Of a stretch of DNA of 64,000 bases, positions 9,312 through 18,813 are shown in pieces. The stretch is from contig NZ_CP045178.1 in assembly GCF_009296025.1 (NCBI RefSeq), forward strand, positions 930,001-994,000, given 5' to 3'. How positions within the stretch are numbered: the stretch's first letter is position 1; each line of letters opens with the position of its first letter. Source of the DNA: Streptomyces tsukubensis (GTDB lineage Bacteria > Actinomycetota > Actinomycetes > Streptomycetales > Streptomycetaceae). A program made the position numbers and the translations under genes. The notes below the pieces were generated by a model. It ran no database searches. It saw only the letters and a program-made list of their open reading frames with translations, and had not been told where the DNA came from.

Positions 9312-9986
9312 TCAGGAGGCGAAGAGACGTACGGGCCAGGCAGCGTGGGCCTGTGCGCCGATCTCCAGCAGCGGGGCGGAGGCGGCGGGCAGCGTGTCGG
9401 CGCCCTCGGTGAGGGCGAGCCGGGCGCGTGAGGCCGCTTCCTTGACGAGGGTGTCGATGTCCGGGGCGAGCCCCGCCAGTACGGCGGTGGCGTCGAACGG
9501 GTCGAGGCTGAGCAGCCTGACGGTGGCGGTGGCGGGGCCGCTGATGGCCTCGTACGCCGAGCAGTAGGCGGCGTCCTCGGGTCCGAGCCCCGCGGACCTG
9601 GCGGTGAGACCGAGTACGACGGGCTGGTGTGCGCCGCGCGGCCGTGCGTCGGCGAGGGCGTCCAGCTCGGCGTGCGGCCAGGTGGCCCGCGCGGCCCGCA
9701 TGAGCTGCCTGCCCAGTCTGCGGGCGGCCGTGCGCAGGGCGGGGGACGGGGTGCGGGCGTCGGCGGCCTCGTCCAGGGCGAGCGGGTCGACGCCGAGGGC
9801 GGCGGCTGCCGCGAGGGTGGCGGAGACCAGTCCCGTGGTGTGCAGCCTTCCCCGGCAGAACTCGCCGAGGTCGGCCGCGCCGGTGACACGGCCTGCCTTG
9901 ACGGCGGCTTCCGCCCCGCCGGAGTGGGCGTGGCCGCCTGCGGGGAAGCGGCCGTCCGCGAGGACGAGGAGTGCGGCTCTGCTCAC
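9312..9986 (-). CDS. ureF: Urease accessory protein UreF
   Basis: An all-helical, 224-residue protein. UreF bridges UreD and UreG and acts as a GTPase gate for nickel loading. Recognisable parts are the N-terminal [19 protein letters not shown], the [10 protein letters not shown] region and the C-terminal segment ending in WPVRLFAS. It lies between ureC and ureG with gaps of 109 and 35 bp, and no sign of a separate promoter was found. Confidence 0.93.
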   Translation of the reverse strand: MSRAALLVLADGRFPAGGHAHSGGAEAAVKAGRVTGAADLGEFCRGRLHTTGLVSATLAAAAALGVDPLALDEAADARTPSPALRTAARRLGRQLMRAARATWPHAELDALADARPRGAHQPVVLGLTARSAGLGPEDAAYCSAYEAISGPATATVRLLSLDPFDATAVLAGLAPDIDTLVKEAASRARLALTEGADTLPAASAPLLEIGAQAHAAWPVRLFAS

Positions 9987-10095
9987 CTGGCCCTCCTCGT
10001 CCTGTGCCGCTCCCCCGCCCCTGGTGCCCGAGTCGCTTCCGGTCTCCGCGTCGCTGCTGGTGTGCGAGTGGGGCTGTCTGCTTTCACGGTGGCCA

Positions 10096-11839
<1,744 letters not shown>

Positions 11840-11847
<8 letters not shown>

Positions 11848-12217
11848 CTGTGGCTCCGTTCGTCTCGTCGTCGGCCGCGCCGCTGCGGGGGCCGTCCATG
11901 GCGCCGGGCCCGTCCAGGGGGCCGGCGATCTGCCCTCGCAGTCCGAATACGAGGCGCAGCCCGCCGATGGGGACGAGGGCGACCTCCACCGGGATGCCGG
12001 GCTCGAAACGTACGGCGGTCCCCGCGGCGATGTGCAGCCGCAGGCCGTGCGCGGCGGCCCTGTCGAACTCCAGGCCGGGGTTGGCCTCGGCGAAGTGGTA
12101 GTGCGAGCCGACCTGTACGGGGCGGTCCGCCGCGTTGAGGACGGTGAGCAGGGTGACGGGGCGTCCCTCGTTGAAGGGGACCGGCGTCCGGGCGAAGAGG
12201 ATCTCTCCGGGGATCAC
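11840..12217 (-). CDS. ureB: Urease beta subunit
   Basis: A 125-residue structural subunit. It begins MIPGEILF and has the conserved [26 protein letters not shown] core and the RFEPG motif. It forms the (alpha-beta-gamma)3 enzyme with UreA and UreC. It overlaps ureA by 4 bases and ureC by 8, which indicates tight translational coupling. The C-terminal tail after GLRGQIAG is longer than the core fold and rich in Gly, Asp and Ala. Confidence 0.96.
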
Positions 12218-12537
12218 GCGCCTTCACTCCCTCGCGGGACTATCGGGGCGTGGACGGTGACGAGCTTGGTGCCGTCCGGGAAGGTGGCCTCGACCTGCAC
12301 GTCGGGGATCATCTCGGGGATGCCGTCCATGACGTCCGCGTCGGTGAGCACCGCACGTCCCGAGGACATCAGCTCGGCCACCGTGCGTCCGTCCCTGGCG
12401 CCTTCGAGGATGTGCGAGGTGATCAGGGCGACCGCTTCCGGGTGGTTGAGCCGGAGCCCGCGTTCGCGGCGCCTGCGGGCCACGTCAGCGGCCACATGAA
12501 TGAGAAGTTTTTCCTGTTCGTGCGGGGTCAAGTGCAC
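12214..12537 (-). CDS. ureA: Urease gamma subunit
   Basis: First gene of the operon. At 107 residues it is slightly longer than the family norm of about 100. It has [14 protein letters not shown], the NHPEAVALI segment and [13 protein letters not shown]. As the first gene it should carry the operon promoter, which must lie in the AT-richer stretch just beyond 12595. Confidence 0.97.
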   Translation of the reverse strand: MHLTPHEQEKLLIHVAADVARRRRERGLRLNHPEAVALITSHILEGARDGRTVAELMSSGRAVLTDADVMDGIPEMIPDVQVEATFPDGTKLVTVHAPIVPRGSEGA

Positions 12538-12607
12538 GCGTCCACCTCACAGTCCTCGCTCCGGACCTGGCGGCCGGGCTGTCGTGGTCACCACGACGGC
12601 TATAGAT

Positions 12608-12630
12608 GTAACACACATTTGAAATGGTGT
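12608..12630. promoter_or_regulatory. Palindromic low-GC element upstream of ureA
   Basis: CATTTGAAATG (12616-12626) is a palindrome around a central G, flanked by AACACA and GTGTT so that the symmetry continues with one offset. A GTAAC word starts at 12608. The surrounding 50 bp are markedly AT-rich for this genome and lie about 70-90 bp before ureA, where an operator or promoter is expected. GlnR controls urease in Streptomyces, but the spacing here does not fit its GTnAC-n6-GAAAC box. Confidence 0.45.
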
Positions 12631-12986
12631 TTTATCCGCACCCCTGGGGACTCGCGCCAGTGGCGATTTCGGGGAGCGGCGCCGCGTACGAATGACAGTG
12701 GTGCCGTCTGTGAGGTTAGCCGCGCGGGATTTCCACGGAGTTAACTGCGGTGACATGAGCGGGGGGTGGCGCCGTGCGACGGACAATCGGCTCCGGAATT
12801 GGGGCCGATGCCTTGTCACTACTGGCATCCGAGGAGGTACGGGACGGGGAGGTGCACGGAGCGGGGTTCGCACCACTCTCCGGTGGGATAAGGTGAATGC
12901 ACTCAGAGGTGGTGCTTTCCGGAGGTATGCCGCAGAGCGGAGCCACGGCTCGCACGCGTCGCGCGCCCCATGGGGCTCTGGAAATT

Positions 12987-13002
12987 TGGCAACTGTTTGC
13001 CA
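12987..13002. promoter_or_regulatory. Inverted repeat TGGCAA-N4-TTGCCA
   Basis: Perfect 6-bp arms separated by CTGT, in an AT-rich setting (AAATTTGGCAACTG). The size is typical of an operator for a helix-turn-helix dimer. It lies between the phd gene and the urease operon and serves no gene that can be named. Confidence 0.4.
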
Positions 13003-13245
13003 TATCCGTACCGTGCGCCGACCTACGACAACCAGGGCGCCGTACGCGCCAGTTGCGCCGGGGCGCACCGCTCGCCCAGAGCGGCCCCGCACCCCTTGGT
13101 GGCTGTCGTCGCGCTCCCGCCGGGGTTTGCGGGACAGTCCTCAGCCGGACCGCCATGGGTGAGGCCGCGCGCCGAAGTGGTGAGCCGACGGGCGCCGTCG
13201 CTCCGCGGTGCCGTACCGGCGAGGACCTCGAAGGCGGCGCGCCCG

Positions 13246-13539
13246 TCAGTGCGGGCGGGGCCCCTGGTACTCGGCGGCGATGCCGAAGCGGCCCGGCTCC
13301 GGCGAGGCGGGGGCGGCGGTTCGGGTGGCGGAGAGTGAGCTGATGACCGGCGGCGCCGCAGTCTCCTCCTCCCCCGCGCTGTCCGCTTCCTCCAGCCGGT
13401 CCAGGTCGGCCGAGGAGACCAGGGCGACGAGCGGCTTGCCGTGCCGCGTGACGACGACACGTTCACCGCCGTACACGACCCGGTTGATCAGGTCGGCGAG
13501 TTCAGCGCGGGCTTGCGTCACCGGAATCTCATAGGCCAT
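13246..13539 (-). CDS. Phd/YefM-family antitoxin, no toxin partner visible
   Basis: A 97-residue protein. The first 55 residues are a typical Phd/YefM DNA-binding antitoxin: YEIPVTQARAELADLINRV, then GERVVVTRHGKPLVALVSSADLDRLE. The rest is low-complexity Ala/Pro-rich sequence. Such antitoxins bind their own promoter and neutralise a toxin usually encoded directly downstream. Here the 700 bp downstream hold no RelE, Doc or PIN-like gene. It may be a solitary regulator or the relic of a pair. Confidence 0.85.
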   Translation of the reverse strand: MAYEIPVTQARAELADLINRVVYGGERVVVTRHGKPLVALVSSADLDRLEEADSAGEEETAAPPVISSLSATRTAAPASPEPGRFGIAAEYQGPRPH

Positions 13540-13810
13540 ACCTCCAGCTTAAGCGCCGTCCGACCCCACTCCCGCGGACTGTGCGGAACCGCTGAAAGGC
13601 AGGTCGGAGCCGCCCGTGACGGGCCCGCCTCGTAGGCACGTCCGCCCCGTCTTTCCCGCCCCGCCACTGATCCGTCCGCCACCGGCTTCACCCGCTCCCG
13701 CCCCGGCCCGTGGGACGACCCCGCGGCGGTTCGCTGAGGGCGGACGCCCCGACGGCGGGGCCCTGTTGACTCCCCAGCCGCCAGCCACGAGGCTCAGTCC
13801 CACCACCTTC

Positions 13811-13825
13811 TGTACGTCCTGTACA
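13811..13825. promoter_or_regulatory. Inverted repeat TGTAC-N5-GTACA before the clpP-like gene
   Basis: A perfect 5-5-5 inverted repeat (TGTACGTCCTGTACA), 38 bases before the GTG start of the ClpP paralogue and next to a short T-tract. Its position suits an operator near the transcription start. It does not match the published PopR or ClgR boxes known for Streptomyces clp genes. Confidence 0.45.
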
Positions 13826-13862
13826 TTTTTCACAGACCGCAGCAGCCGAGGAGACCTGTCCC

Positions 13863-14498
13863 GTGAAGCGACCGTTCGCCCGCCACGTCCTGCCCTCCTT
13901 CACCGAGCGCACCAGCTCCGGAGCCCGGACCCTCGATCCGTACTCCAAGCTGCTGGAGGAGCGGATCATCTTCCTCGGCTCCCCCATCGACGACACATCG
14001 GCCACCGACGTGATCGCCCAGTTCATGCACCTCGAACACGCCGCACCCGACCGCGACATCTCCGTGTACATCAATTCACCGGGCGGCTCGTTCGACGCGA
14101 TGACGGCGATCTACGACACCATGCGGTACGTCTCGTGCGAGGTGGAGACGGTATGCCTGGGGCAGGCCGCGTCCTGCGCCGCCGTCCTGCTCGCGGCCGG
14201 CGCCCCGGGCAAGCGGGGCGCGCTTCCGGGGGCGCGCGTACTGCTGTGCCAGCCCTCCCTGCCGGAGCCGATCGAGGGGCCACACACCGATCTGGAGATC
14301 CACGCCGCCGAGATCGCGCGCGTCAAGACGCTCCAGGAGGTATTGCTCTCCCGGCACACCGGGAGGACCCGTGAGCGCGTCGCGGCCGATATCGAGCGCG
14401 ACCACATCCTCACCGCACAGGAGGGAGTGGAGTACGGACTCGTGGACCGGGTGGTGACGAGCCGCAAGAAGTCGACCGCGACGGCCGGGGCGAAGTGA
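13863..14498 (+). CDS. ClpP-family protein lacking the catalytic His
   Basis: A 211-residue ClpP paralogue. The fold is clear: [21 protein letters not shown], the nucleophile region GQAASCAAV (Ser104) and [17 protein letters not shown] (Asp180). In the strand that normally reads RVMIHQP the sequence is RVLLCQP, so the triad His is Cys129, and the following glycines are replaced by Pro-rich sequence. It is probably weak or inactive alone and could serve as a partner subunit in a mixed ring with another ClpP, as known for multi-ClpP actinobacteria. GAGGAG at 13848-13853 supports the GTG start. No Clp ATPase or second clpP is next to it. Confidence 0.9.
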   Translation: MKRPFARHVLPSFTERTSSGARTLDPYSKLLEERIIFLGSPIDDTSATDVIAQFMHLEHAAPDRDISVYINSPGGSFDAMTAIYDTMRYVSCEVETVCLGQAASCAAVLLAAGAPGKRGALPGARVLLCQPSLPEPIEGPHTDLEIHAAEIARVKTLQEVLLSRHTGRTRERVAADIERDHILTAQEGVEYGLVDRVVTSRKKSTATAGAK

Positions 14499-14825
14499 GG
14501 CCCCTCCAGGAGCGAGGTTCTCCGCGTCCGGTCGGCGACGCAAACGCACCAGAAGAGGTACCCCCAACGGCGTAGACAGCGACGGGCGCGGGGAACCACC
14601 GCGGTTGCGCGACACGCTCACCTCGCCCCCCCTTCAGTACGCTTCGTCGCTGGTGCGGGGCTCGACGGCCGTCCCGTACCCGAACCCGGGACAGCGCCGT
14701 CCACCCCAATGGGGCAAAGGTGACGAAACTCACATAGCGACGATTCAACTCGGAACCGGCTGCGTTCGTGCGTGAAGATCCCAGCGACGACAAGCCCCCG
14801 TCACAAGAGACGGGGCGGTCCGGGC
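14499..14825. other. Non-coding stretch before the riboswitch
   Basis: There is no supportable gene. A CCCCGTC-N6-GACGGGG hairpin at 14796-14815 stands directly in front of the aptamer. The promoter of the NlpC/P60 transcript should lie here but was not assigned. Confidence 0.5.
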
Positions 14826-15005
14826 GGACGCCGAGTCCTGCCGCTGCCCGGATGTCCGGTCGACATCAGTGGATCGGCAGGAGTGGAGGACCCAGGCACA
14901 GCGGGCCGCCCTGAGCAGTTCAGGACCGGCCCTTGGGGTGAAGCCGCATACAGCGGCCGGGCATCTTCGCCAGCCCGAACCCGACAGGTCACCCTTCACA
15001 GGCGG
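14826..15005 (+). ncRNA. c-di-AMP riboswitch (ydaO/yuaA class)
   Basis: The conserved blocks occur in the right order: CCGAGTCCTGCCG (14831-14843), CGGCAGGAG then GGAGGACCCAGGCACAGCGG (14875-14904), CCTTGGGGTGAAGCCG (14931-14946), CTTCGCCAGCCCGAACCCGA (from about 14964) and a closing AGGCGG that can pair with ACGCC at the 5' end. In Streptomyces this RNA binds cyclic di-AMP and turns off cell-wall hydrolase genes such as rpfA and NlpC/P60 genes. It ends about 18 bases before the ATG of exactly such a gene. The class was recognised from memory of the consensus. Confidence 0.92.
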
Positions 15006-15022
15006 TTGACGAAGGGTTACGC

Positions 15023-15496
15023 ATGACCCCGCGGAATCGTGTCCCCGCATTGCTGACCAGGGCCGGAACGGCATCGGCTCTCACCCTCGCCGCCATCGGT
15101 GGCACGGTCGTGGCGCCAGGCGCCCTGACCGAGGCCCAGGCCGCCCCCGTCTCGGCGAAGGCCGTCAAGATCGCCGCCTCCAAGAAGGGCGCTCCCTACA
15201 GGTACGGCGCCACGGGCCCACACCGCTTCGACTGCTCCGGCCTGACGCTCTACTCGTTCAAGCGGGCGGGCAAGAAGCTGCCTCGTACCGCAGCCGCCCA
15301 GTACAACAAGACGCGCCACATCTCATCGAGCAGGCGCAGCAAGGGAGATCTGGTCTTCTTCCATTCCGGCCGCAATGTCTACCACGTCGGGATCTACGCG
15401 GGTGGGGGCCGTATCTGGCACTCCCCCAAGACCGGTGCCGTGGTACGGCTCGAACGCATCTGGTCCAGGAGCGTCTGGTACGGGCGCGTGCGCTGA
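15023..15496 (+). CDS. Secreted NlpC/P60 peptidoglycan endopeptidase
   Basis: A 157-residue protein with a signal peptide (cleavage likely after AQA, residue about 39) and one NlpC/P60 domain. The catalytic Cys is in FDCSGLTLYSF, the His in YHVGIYAGGG and the third polar residue in IWHSPKTG. It would cut peptide stems in peptidoglycan during growth or spore germination. It has no LysM, SH3 or coiled-coil targeting part. Expression is expected to fall when c-di-AMP is high, because of the riboswitch in its leader. Confidence 0.93.
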   Translation: MTPRNRVPALLTRAGTASALTLAAIGGTVVAPGALTEAQAAPVSAKAVKIAASKKGAPYRYGATGPHRFDCSGLTLYSFKRAGKKLPRTAAAQYNKTRHISSSRRSKGDLVFFHSGRNVYHVGIYAGGGRIWHSPKTGAVVRLERIWSRSVWYGRVR

Positions 15497-15512
15497 GATT
15501 CCTCGTGCCCCG

Positions 15513-15542
15513 GGCGGCGTACGGATCTGTCCGTACGCCGCC
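15513..15542. terminator. Bidirectional terminator hairpin
   Basis: Perfect 13-bp arms (GGCGGCGTACGGA) with a TCTG loop, placed between two convergent genes (NlpC/P60 and HATPase). Confidence 0.85.
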
Positions 15543-15671
15543 GCACCCATGTCCGCGTCCTCGGCCGGTGCCGGCGCGGATACCCCTCGACGGCGTGGGC
15601 GCAACGTTTCCGCAGCGAGGGCGTCGAGGGCATCGCATGGAAACACGTCTCGACCTCCTCGTCCGTCCGGA

Positions 15672-16115
15672 TCATCCAGCCACGGGAATGACGGGGCCAA
15701 CCGTCCAGGGGAGAGTGATCCAGACGGTCTTGCCGCCCTCCGCCGTGGGGACGACCGAGAAACCGCCGCCGCATTCGGCGGTGAGCCAGCGGATGATGAC
15801 AAGACCTCGGCCGTTGTCCTGCCGCACGGCGGCGGGCAGCCGCTGCGGCCAGCGAGGATGGCTGTCCGTGACGCCGATCCTCAGCCTCTCGTCCCGGTCC
15901 AGCTCCACCGTGATGGTGAAGTAGGGGGACTGTCCGAACGTGTGCTGGACAGCGTTGGTGGCCAGTTCGGAGACGATGAGCCGCACGGTGTCCGCTGCCC
16001 CCGTCTCCGGAGGCAGCCCCCACTCGGCGAGCGTCGTGCTCACGAATCTGCGCGCCGTCGGTACCGAGGCCGCATCGCTCGGCAGAGTGACGGACGCTTC
16101 CTGGTGATCGGCCAT
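15672..16115 (-). CDS. RsbW-like HATPase (anti-sigma-type ATP-binding protein)
   Basis: A 147-residue GHKL-fold protein. The N-box is ELATNAVQHT, the G1 box DSHPRWPQ and the G2 box NGRGLVII. In Streptomyces such single-domain HATPases act as anti-sigma factors or as members of the WhiJ/AbaA-type modules. It is divergent from an XRE-DUF5753 gene that is followed by a DUF397 gene, the usual company of this family. No sigma factor gene is near. Confidence 0.88.
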   Translation of the reverse strand: MADHQEASVTLPSDAASVPTARRFVSTTLAEWGLPPETGAADTVRLIVSELATNAVQHTFGQSPYFTITVELDRDERLRIGVTDSHPRWPQRLPAAVRQDNGRGLVIIRWLTAECGGGFSVVPTAEGGKTVWITLPWTVGPVIPVAG

Positions 16116-16240
16116 GGCGAGGTTTTTCCCTTCCCACCGGGACCGAAGCGCGGCACGCTTTTGCTACGCCGAGGGGGACCCGGACCGGTGCTTGCGACAG
16201 ACTGCCACTCCCGCACCCACCACGTGGGGCGATCCGCCGC

Positions 16241-16300
16241 GATATGCATATATCTGTCGCTCGAAGCGGTGAACTCTCCGACGACCGAGCGTATTTACGC
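16241..16300. promoter_or_regulatory. Two palindromes between the HATPase and XRE genes
   Basis: GATAT-GCAT-ATATC (16241-16254) and GCGTA-TT-TACGC (16289-16300) lie in the 265-bp divergent region, close to the XRE start. They are plausible binding sites for the adjacent XRE protein. Confidence 0.4.
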
Positions 16301-16380
16301 GAGAGACTGTGAATGCCCGAGGACCCAGCCGGACCCGGGTGAACCACGGCCGTGGTGAACTCGCACCGAGGAAAAGGAAT

Positions 16381-17253
16381 ATGACACACGGACCTGCCGT
16401 ACGCCGACGGAAACTCGGCAGCGAATTGCGCACCCTGCGCGGCCGCGCGGGGCTCACCAGCGGCCAGGCCGCGGTGCTCGCGGGCTGGCACCAGTCCAAG
16501 GTGAGCCGGATCGAGACAGGACGAAGCGGCGCCAAGGCGGAGGACGTGCGCCGGTTACTCGATGTCTACGGGGTGCGGGAACTCGAATCGCGCCGGCTCC
16601 TCCAGGCGCTGGCCGGCCCGGAGAACGAGAGCGACAGACACCACTGGTGGTACTCCTACCGGGAGTTGCTGCCGACCGCCTACCGGGATTTCATCAGACT
16701 GGAGGCCCAGGCCGGGGCCATGCGGACCCTGGAGACCTCGGTAGTACCCGGCCTTCTCCAGACCCGCGACTACGCACGGGCGGTGACCCGGGCGGCCCTC
16801 ACCGGCCTGCCCGCGCCTCTCAACGACGAGCAGGTGGACGCCCTCGTCGACGTACGGCTCGCCCGCCAGGAAGTGCTGCACAGGGAATCGCCGCTGGAGT
16901 TGACCGCCGTCCTCGATGAAGCGGTACTGCGCAGGAGGGTCGGTGGAAATGGCGTAATGAGAAGCCAGTTGCTCCGACTGCTCCAGCAGACGGAGCTGCC
17001 CAACCTCCGCCTCCAAGTGCTCCCTTTCGCGGCGGGGGAACATGTGGGCATCACAGGGCCGTTCGTAATTTTTTCATTTTCGGTCATTACTGATCTGGAT
17101 GTGGTCATCCTCGACCACTTGGCGAGTAGCGTGCATCTCGAACAGAGAGAGGACATCCGGGCGTACGGCGACGCGTTCGCGCTCCTTCAGGAGCACGCGC
17201 TCTCGCCCGGGAAATCATCGGATCTCATCGCCGAGATCAGCGACGGCGCGTAA
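16381..17253 (+). CDS. XRE/DUF5753 regulator (WhiJ-like), TTA-containing
   Basis: A 290-residue protein. The N-terminal helix-turn-helix covers about residues 10-65 (LRTLRGRAGLTSGQAAVLAG, then HQSKVSRIETGRSG). The C-terminal DUF5753 region runs from about 95 to 280, with the typical LETSVVPGLLQT and LPFAAGEHVG segments. AGGAAAAGG before the ATG at 16381 sets the start; an upstream in-frame ATG at 16309 has no such site. Codon 59 is TTA, so translation should depend on the bldA tRNA. Proteins of this family work with the DUF397 protein encoded next door. Confidence 0.92.
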   Translation: MTHGPAVRRRKLGSELRTLRGRAGLTSGQAAVLAGWHQSKVSRIETGRSGAKAEDVRRLLDVYGVRELESRRLLQALAGPENESDRHHWWYSYRELLPTAYRDFIRLEAQAGAMRTLETSVVPGLLQTRDYARAVTRAALTGLPAPLNDEQVDALVDVRLARQEVLHRESPLELTAVLDEAVLRRRVGGNGVMRSQLLRLLQQTELPNLRLQVLPFAAGEHVGITGPFVIFSFSVITDLDVVILDHLASSVHLEQREDIRAYGDAFALLQEHALSPGKSSDLIAEISDGA

Positions 17254-17263
17254 GGGGGCACCC

Positions 17264-17491
17264 ATGGGTGCACTGCCTCGGTACGTATCCTCCAGCACCA
17301 CTCTGCACAGCGCACACTGGCGGCGCAGCAGCCACAGCACCGGCGCGAACAACTGCGTCGAGACGGCAGTGGCGGATGAGACCCCCTGGGCGGGTCTTCT
17401 GGCCGTGCGCGACTCGAAGACCGCGGCGGGGCCCGCCCTGCTCTTCACCCCACGGGCCTGGCGGCGGTTCCTCACCACCGTGACGGACTGA
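17264..17491 (+). CDS. DUF397 protein
   Basis: A 75-residue DUF397 protein with the family pattern WRRSSHSTGANNCVE, then LLAVRDSK and ALLFTPRAWRRFL. It follows the XRE gene by 10 bases, with AAGGGGG as ribosome site, so the two form an operon. Known counterparts act as antagonist or antitoxin-like partners of the XRE-DUF5753 protein; that role is inferred here. Confidence 0.92.
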   Translation: MGALPRYVSSSTTLHSAHWRRSSHSTGANNCVETAVADETPWAGLLAVRDSKTAAGPALLFTPRAWRRFLTTVTD

Positions 17492-17523
17492 CCTCGTCCC
17501 GCTCCACGCCACACGGCCGGTGG

Positions 17524-17560
17524 CCGGTGTGCCCGCGGTGCGTCACCGCGGGCACACCGG
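17524..17560 (+). terminator. Strong terminator after DUF397
   Basis: Perfect 17-bp arms (CCGGTGTGCCCGCGGTG) with a 3-base loop, 33 bases after the DUF397 stop. Confidence 0.88.
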
Positions 17561-17686
17561 GCCGCACGCGGCGCATACAGGGCGAACAGAGGTCAACTCC
17601 TGGCCCTGGGAAGGGATCCGGGCCAGCATGGGATCTTCCGCAGCGCCTTCCGGCTTGAAGGAGGGCATGAAAGAAGAGGAGTCCCC

Positions 17687-18577
17687 ATGGCCGGCGAATT
17701 CCGGTTCGGCGTCAACATGATCACCCCTGGCGGCGCGGACGAGTGGCGCGCGAAGTGCCGGAGGGCCGAAGAACTCGGGTTCGACGTGATCCTCGTGGCC
17801 GACCACCTCGGGATGCCGTCGCCGTTCCCGGCGCTGGTGGCCGCGGCGGAGGCGACGCGACGGCCCCGGGTCGGCACCTTCGTCCTCAACGCCGGCTTCT
17901 GGAACCCCGCGCTGCTCGCCCGTGAGGTCGCGACGACGGACGCGCTGACCGGCGGGCGGCTCGAACTCGGCCTGGGCACCGGATACGTGCGGGCCGAGCA
18001 CGACACCGCCGGGCTGCCCTGGGGTTCACCCGGCCAGCGGGTCGACCACCTTCGGCACGTCGTCGAGGAGCTGGACCGGTTGTTCGACTCCGCCGAGTAT
18101 CGCCCGAGGCCCGTACAGCGCCCTCGGCCTCCCTTGCTGATCGGCGGCAACGGGAACCGCGTGCTGGGGCTCGCCGCGGAACGCGCGGACACGACGGCGT
18201 TCACCGGAGCGCGTTCCGTCCCCGGCGACAAGGACGGCAGGCTCCAGCACATCACCCCCGAGGAACTGGACGAGCGGGTCGCCTTCCACGGCGGGGCCGC
18301 GGCCGACCGCGAGACACCGCCCGAGCTGAATCTCCTGGTCCAGCTGGTCGCCGTCACCGACGACAGGCGCGCGGGGATCCAGTCCTTCAAAGAACACCTC
18401 CCCGACCTCGGCGAGGAGGAGATCCTCGCGCTTCCCCTGCTGCTCGTCGGAACCGTCCGCGAGATCGCGGATCAGGTGCGTGCCCAGCGGGAGCGGTACG
18501 GCTTCACCTACATCACCGTCCTTGAGCCGTATCTGGAGATGTTCGGCGCGGTGATCAAGGAGCTTCGCACCGGCTGA
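17687..18577 (+). CDS. LLM-class F420-dependent oxidoreductase
   Basis: A 296-residue luciferase-like TIM-barrel enzyme. It has FGVNMITPGG at the start, ILVADHLGMPSPF, TFVLNAGFWNPALLAREVAT and LELGLGTGYVRAEHD, which fit the F420 subfamily with a C-terminal FTYITVLEPYLEMFG segment. It would transfer hydride between reduced F420 (less likely FMN) and an unknown substrate. The gene is monocistronic: a terminator lies before it and about 310 bp of spacer after. Confidence 0.88.
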   Translation: MAGEFRFGVNMITPGGADEWRAKCRRAEELGFDVILVADHLGMPSPFPALVAAAEATRRPRVGTFVLNAGFWNPALLAREVATTDALTGGRLELGLGTGYVRAEHDTAGLPWGSPGQRVDHLRHVVEELDRLFDSAEYRPRPVQRPRPPLLIGGNGNRVLGLAAERADTTAFTGARSVPGDKDGRLQHITPEELDERVAFHGGAAADRETPPELNLLVQLVAVTDDRRAGIQSFKEHLPDLGEEEILALPLLLVGTVREIADQVRAQRERYGFTYITVLEPYLEMFGAVIKELRTG

Positions 18578-18813
18578 CCCGCGCCGTCGCGGCTGGAAGC
18601 GAAGCGCGGCCACGCGCGTACGGGGCCCGGCGCGGGCGGTGGGGTGTCGTGGGCGCGGGGACAAGGGCGCGGGCGGCGCGGGCGTGGGACGCGGAGGAAG
18701 GGCGGCTTGCCCTCTCGGGAACGAAAGCGGGAGCGCACGGACTTTGCTGACCCTTTACTATGGTTGACTCACCGCGTCATCCGACATCTCCCGAAAGGTG
18801 TGAGCGTCCGCCC
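18578..18813 (+). other. Leader region of the CNNM/CBS operon
   Basis: There is no gene up to the small leader ORF. Near its end ACATCT-N6-AGGTGT (about 18783-18801) can form a hairpin just before the leader ORF, and the bases around 18750-18770 are AT-richer, suggesting the promoter. This looks like a regulated leader but fits no riboswitch class that I can name. Confidence 0.4.

Larger units (their letters stand above)
12538..13245. other. 708-bp interval with no supportable gene
   Basis: Several frames are open across this stretch, but none has both a ribosome site and normal third-position GC. It holds the AT-rich ureA upstream region, GGAGGT before an ATG at 12927 whose protein looks unlike any family, and an inverted repeat at 12987-13002. 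A small RNA or a fast-evolving gene cannot be excluded. Confidence 0.5.

Noticed and set aside
12608..12625. GlnR box upstream of ureA
   Set aside because: A GTAAC word is present but the second half-site is 8 bases away instead of 6 and reads GAAAT, so the match is not good enough to name GlnR.
12547..13092. Long open frame on the minus strand upstream of ureA
   Set aside because: The encoded sequence is Arg/Pro-rich without any recognisable motif, lacks a ribosome site and has no coding-type third-position bias.
13811..13825. PopR or ClgR box before the clpP-like gene
   Set aside because: The sequence TGTAC-N5-GTACA does not match the longer published consensus of either regulator.
18740..18813. 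M-box (Mg2+) riboswitch before the CNNM genes
   Set aside because: The function would fit, but the conserved M-box blocks are not seen. Only a leader ORF and a small hairpin can be supported.
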